Below, in pieces: positions 61,118 to 64,000 of a DNA stretch of 64,000 nt. The notes under the pieces are model-generated. The model had not been told where the DNA came from and searched no databases. It saw nothing but the letters and a program-made list of their open reading frames with translations. Location: assembly GCA_964464965.1 (NCBI GenBank), contig CAYXHM010000005.1, forward strand, positions 1 to 64,000, in the 5' to 3' direction. How positions within the stretch are numbered: the stretch's first letter is position 1; every line of letters starts with the position of its first letter. Both the position numbers and the translations under genes were made by a program. Source of the DNA: UBA5543 sp964464965. GTDB taxonomy: Bacteria; Bacteroidota; Bacteroidia; Chitinophagales; Chitinophagaceae.

Positions 61118-61789
61118 ATGGAAAGGAGCATCCTGCTGACTAACGACGGTTCTTGTACCGTACTCGTATCAGCAACAGGAGATACCTACCATAGCCGGCA
61201 TGGCGCTATACAAGAGAGCAGGCATGTATATATAGATGCGGGGCTGGATTATTATATACAGCAACACCCCGGTGCAAGTGCTGTAAGGGTTTTTGAAACA
61301 GGACTTGGTACAGGTTTAAACGCCCTGCTGACAGGCTTATACGCTGTTCAGCACAACATCAATATATCTTATCATACGGTAGAGCCTTTTCCTTTAATAC
61401 AGGAGGAATTCAGCCGGTTAAATTACGGTGAACTGGTACAGGATAAGGGTATGTTATCGGCCATACATCATTCAGGTTGGGGAAAGGTAGTGAACATCAA
61501 CCCTCACCTGCAATTGACCAAACATCGTCTTACTCTTGACGCTTATCATTTCCAGGAAACATTTGATGTAATTTATCACGATGCCTTTGCACCGGGTGTA
61601 CAACCGGAGTTGTGGACCGAAGAGGTATTTAAACAATTATATAGAATAACATCACCGGGCGGCGTACTGGTTACTTACAGCAGCAAAGTAGTGATAAGGA
61701 GGGCTATGGAGCAGGCAGGCTACATAGTAGAAAAGGTGCCCGGCCCGCATGGCAAGAGGGATATGGCGAAAGCCACAAAGCCCTATTGA
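61118..61789 (+). CDS. mnmD: MnmD-type tRNA methyltransferase domain protein
   Basis: A 223-residue SAM-dependent methyltransferase. 'SRHGAIQESRHVYIDAGLDY', 'VRVFETGLGTGLNALLTGLY' (SAM-binding GxGxG) and 'FDVIYHDAFAPGVQPELWTE' (D-A-F catalytic block) match the methyltransferase half of MnmC, found alone as MnmD. The family completes the mnm5 modification of wobble uridine 34 in tRNA. The FAD oxidase half (MnmC1) is missing here, as in many bacteria. Confidence 0.88.
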   Translation: MERSILLTNDGSCTVLVSATGDTYHSRHGAIQESRHVYIDAGLDYYIQQHPGASAVRVFETGLGTGLNALLTGLYAVQHNINISYHTVEPFPLIQEEFSRLNYGELVQDKGMLSAIHHSGWGKVVNINPHLQLTKHRLTLDAYHFQETFDVIYHDAFAPGVQPELWTEEVFKQLYRITSPGGVLVTYSSKVVIRRAMEQAGYIVEKVPGPHGKRDMAKATKPY

Positions 61790-61940
61790 TAATGGGTTGC
61801 AAAGCATAATATGCATTTGTCGTTTGTTATCTGCTCGTTAACTAAATGCAATTTGCTCGTTAATGATATTCAATGTTTTATAATGCGATAGGGTTGATAT
61901 TACATTTACATCCTCACATACATTTAAGATAAAGAGGATT

Positions 61941-62489
61941 ATGAAAAACAAACTATTATTGATGGCATTTGCCACGCTATTACTTGCATCTTGTAGTAAA
62001 GAGAGCAATACAACAACTTCGGTTATTTCCGCAGACCAGGTATCCCTGGCTAAGCAAGGGCCACAGGCAAGGCCATTCACAGGATCTATGACGTATAATT
62101 TTGCTGCAAATGAAAACCTCCCATGTGATTGCGGCGATTTCTTTCCAATAGGTACATTTTCAGGTACCGGCAACCTGAGCCATTTAGGCAAAACTACCTC
62201 ATTGATTAAACCATGTGTAGGCCCATTGTTGCAAGAGGGTAACCTTATTGGCAATCATGTAGGCGTTGAGTGTGCATATTTTGTGGCTGCGAACGGAGAT
62301 AGTTTGTACTGCTATACTTATCCTTACGACTTATATTTTACGCCTGTAGGTGCTGTGGGTATTGCTACTGTAGATTTTACAGGTGGTACGGGACGTTTTA
62401 AAAATGCTACAGGTTCATTTACAGGTACGGTAACTGTGGGGCAAACAACAGCGACGTTTACAAATTTGAAAGGCACAATCATATACTAA
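61941..62489 (+). CDS. Secreted lipoprotein, beta-rich
   Basis: A 182-residue lipoprotein (MKNKLLLMAFATLLLASCSK, Cys-18). It is beta-rich with paired Cys (LPCDCGDFFPIG, and CVGPL, ECAYF, YCYTY). The repeating 'TGTVTVGQTTATFTNLKGTI' end suggests a Gly/Thr beta-sandwich. A family of Bacteroidota surface lipoproteins is likely but not named with certainty. It is a single gene with a terminator. Confidence 0.62.
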   Translation: MKNKLLLMAFATLLLASCSKESNTTTSVISADQVSLAKQGPQARPFTGSMTYNFAANENLPCDCGDFFPIGTFSGTGNLSHLGKTTSLIKPCVGPLLQEGNLIGNHVGVECAYFVAANGDSLYCYTYPYDLYFTPVGAVGIATVDFTGGTGRFKNATGSFTGTVTVGQTTATFTNLKGTIIY

Positions 62490-62524
62490 ATAAAAAACAG
62501 TATTACCCGGGTAAATGCGTTGTG

Positions 62525-62557
62525 AATGCCGGCTATTTGTAGCCGGCATTCGTCGTT
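62525..62557 (+). terminator. Intrinsic terminator after the lipoprotein gene
   Basis: AATGCCGGCT pairs with AGCCGGCATT around ATTTGT, followed by CGTCGTTTTTT. It lies 36 nt after the stop at 62489. Confidence 0.8.
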
Positions 62558-62644
62558 TTTTATAGCTGAATTATAAACCTTTCCTAAAAAAAATGCGGTA
62601 AGTAATTAAAAAATGGTTAAATTAGAACAAATAATTACCTCTAT

Positions 62645-63907
62645 ATGATACAAAAAATTACTCTTTCAATGCTCTTATTTGCAGGTCTTACTATAAACCA
62701 GGCCGGAGCACAGATGAAGTTACAAGCGACAAGTAAGGCAAACAACACAGGTTCAGTTTCTGACAGTGTAAAATACTTTCATTCAGGTGCTAAAGGCTAC
62801 GGCACGCCAAAATATCTACGGGTGCCTGAATTTGAGCTGATGGAAGATTCATCTCACATCTTCAGTGCAGGTGTTCTTACAAAAAAGACAGTGAGCACCT
62901 ATACAGGTACTGATTTTAACCAAAAAATTACCCAGACATTAAATAGTGGTAACTGGAGAAATTCCGGACGGACAAGGATAGTTTATAAATCAAATAAACC
63001 CGATACGGTATATTATGATACCTGGTCAACAATGGGCTCCGGTAGCTGGAGGCTGAGCTCTTGCATAGTGTACACATGGAGTGCGGATAATGTTGCAAGT
63101 GCAACAAGGTTAACACGTTCATTTGGCCGAAATCCCAAATGGGAAAATGACTGGAAAACTTCTTACGGTTATTCTGGAGGCAATATTTCAGACTCTGCTC
63201 ACCAGGAATGGACAAGCGGAGCATGGGCGAATAAGGAAAGGAAGAAATATACATGGACTGCTGGAAAGCTTACACAAGTTGACCAGGATGGAGGAACCGG
63301 AACTACCTGGACACCCTTTTACAGGGCAACATATACATATGATGGAAATGGCCGTGTTATATTAATAGATAACAAGGCAAGTAACGGGTCTGGCGGCTGG
63401 AAAAATTTCCAGAGAGATACAATTATGTATAACGCGGGTAATACTACATCTGCTCCCGATACACTCCTTCGTGTAGATGCCTCTACCGGAAACTTTGTAA
63501 ATCAATACCAGTTGGGCTTTGAATATATGCCTAATGGCCTTGTAACTAAACGCACATCACTTCAGTGGGACGGTGTCAGTAAATTTATACATGGCGGCCA
63601 GGATAGTGTTTTGCGCTGGTATTGGGATTATAACGTCAGCGTAGAGAAATTAGATGGTAAAGGGTATGTGCTGAATGTATATCCATCGCCGGCCAGCAAT
63701 ACTATTAATATAGCAATACAAGGTGGCGACAGCAGGCAGGTGCAATATGCTATAGTTGATATGCAGGGTAGGGTAGTGAAAAACTGGAACGAAGCTGCGC
63801 AAGCCGTTAGCACTGTTTCAATTGCAGAATTACCTGCCGGTAACTATATGCTGCATATAAATGACGGCTCGCAAACCGCTACCAGGAAATTTTCTGTAGT
63901 GAAATAG
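62645..63907 (+). CDS. T9SS-exported repeat protein
   Basis: A 420-residue protein with signal peptide (MIQKITLSMLLFAGLTINQA). The middle has Trp/Gly/Asn/Tyr-rich strands such as 'IVYTWSADNVASATRLTRSF', 'KYTWTAGKLTQVDQDGG' and 'RATYTYDGNGRVILIDNKAS', like the protein at 50055-51467. The C-terminal ~75 residues form a type A sorting domain (LNVYPSPASNTINIAI ... AELPAGNYMLHINDG, then ATRKFSVVK). The end of the paralogue reads nearly the same (TKQFSVVR). It is exported across the outer membrane by the T9SS. Confidence 0.82.
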   Translation: MIQKITLSMLLFAGLTINQAGAQMKLQATSKANNTGSVSDSVKYFHSGAKGYGTPKYLRVPEFELMEDSSHIFSAGVLTKKTVSTYTGTDFNQKITQTLNSGNWRNSGRTRIVYKSNKPDTVYYDTWSTMGSGSWRLSSCIVYTWSADNVASATRLTRSFGRNPKWENDWKTSYGYSGGNISDSAHQEWTSGAWANKERKKYTWTAGKLTQVDQDGGTGTTWTPFYRATYTYDGNGRVILIDNKASNGSGGWKNFQRDTIMYNAGNTTSAPDTLLRVDASTGNFVNQYQLGFEYMPNGLVTKRTSLQWDGVSKFIHGGQDSVLRWYWDYNVSVEKLDGKGYVLNVYPSPASNTINIAIQGGDSRQVQYAIVDMQGRVVKNWNEAAQAVSTVSIAELPAGNYMLHINDGSQTATRKFSVVK

Positions 63908-63935
63908 ATAAAAAGCATTTTGGTTACTCATTAGT

Positions 63936-63969
63936 ATAAGCCCCTCAATAAAATGAGGGGCTTATTTCA
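63936..63969 (+). terminator. Intrinsic terminator at the right edge
   Basis: ATAAGCCCCTCA and TGAGGGGCTTAT form a perfect 12-bp stem with an ATAAAA loop, then TTTC. It closes the 62645-63907 unit. The last ~30 bp of the window contain nothing else visible. Confidence 0.8.
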
Positions 63970-64000
63970 TACAGCTGCAACAGGAAAATAATCCGGCTGT

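Overview
The window looks like a chromosomal segment from a Bacteroidota member, most likely of the Chitinophagaceae or a close relative. The signs are promoters of the TTTG / TAnnTTTG type, starts without Shine-Dalgarno sequences, secreted proteins ending in type IX secretion (T9SS) sorting domains, many lipoproteins with a Cys at the signal cleavage site, LytS/LytTR regulators, and moderate GC content. I found no rRNA, tRNA, CRISPR array, integrase or transposase.

Layout. (1) 1-534: 5' part of a secreted ELWxxDG-repeat protein on the minus strand. (2) 726-10166: a compact plus-strand cluster with phage-like morphology and lysis genes. It runs from two small proteins through a scaffold-like coiled-coil protein, a probable major capsid protein, a second Cys-containing structural candidate, a membrane protein, a 49-residue basic protein, two probable structural proteins, a tail-fibre-like protein with a Sec signal peptide, a holin-like protein, a one-TM protein, a unimolecular-spanin-like lipoprotein and an acyltransferase. 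It has no visible terminase, portal, tape measure, replication gene, integrase or endolysin, and it starts at a good host-type promoter. This is the strongest candidate for an undescribed system here. (3) 10272-16512: a six-gene efflux operon (TolC, adaptor, ABC permease, ABC ATPase) ending in its own LytS kinase and LytTR regulator. (4) 16552-24495: secreted proteins, a PLP enzyme, an AI-2E-family permease, a HipA-like kinase with a DUF3037 partner, a reductase and a desaturase. (5) 24577-31385: mostly minus strand, with a TPR-type secreted protein, a VIT/CCC1 transporter, a PAS/GAF protein ending in a bare DHp-like helix, a pentameric ligand-gated channel homologue, a GNAT and a DinB protein.

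(6) 31547-34746: arsenic genes arsR-arsM-acr3 plus a metallophosphoesterase, with a 16-nt motif repeated before arsR and arsM. (7) 34862-39644: DUF4256, a 40-residue membrane protein behind its own promoter, a second DHp-only membrane protein, and an ArsR-SRPBCC-DoxX-YdeI operon whose promoter carries two palindromic operators. (8) 39704-47604: RNA helicase, thioredoxin-like protein, VOC protein, a bacteriophytochrome kinase with its response regulator, chromate transporter, a gene broken by one in-frame TAG, and a c-type cytochrome lipoprotein. (9) 47831-54275: T9SS cargo proteins, a REP-like element, an A+T-rich frameshifted membrane gene with lytic-transglycosylase-like motifs, and a lipoprotein gene bracketed by two copies of a ~76-bp repeat. 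(10) 54369-63907: SurA-type chaperone, TPR protein, SulP transporter, grpE-dnaJ, an MnmD-type methyltransferase, a lipoprotein and another T9SS cargo protein.

Functional assignments rest on motif recognition by eye. No database search was run. Names of uncharacterised families (DUFs) are recalled from memory and should be confirmed by profile search.
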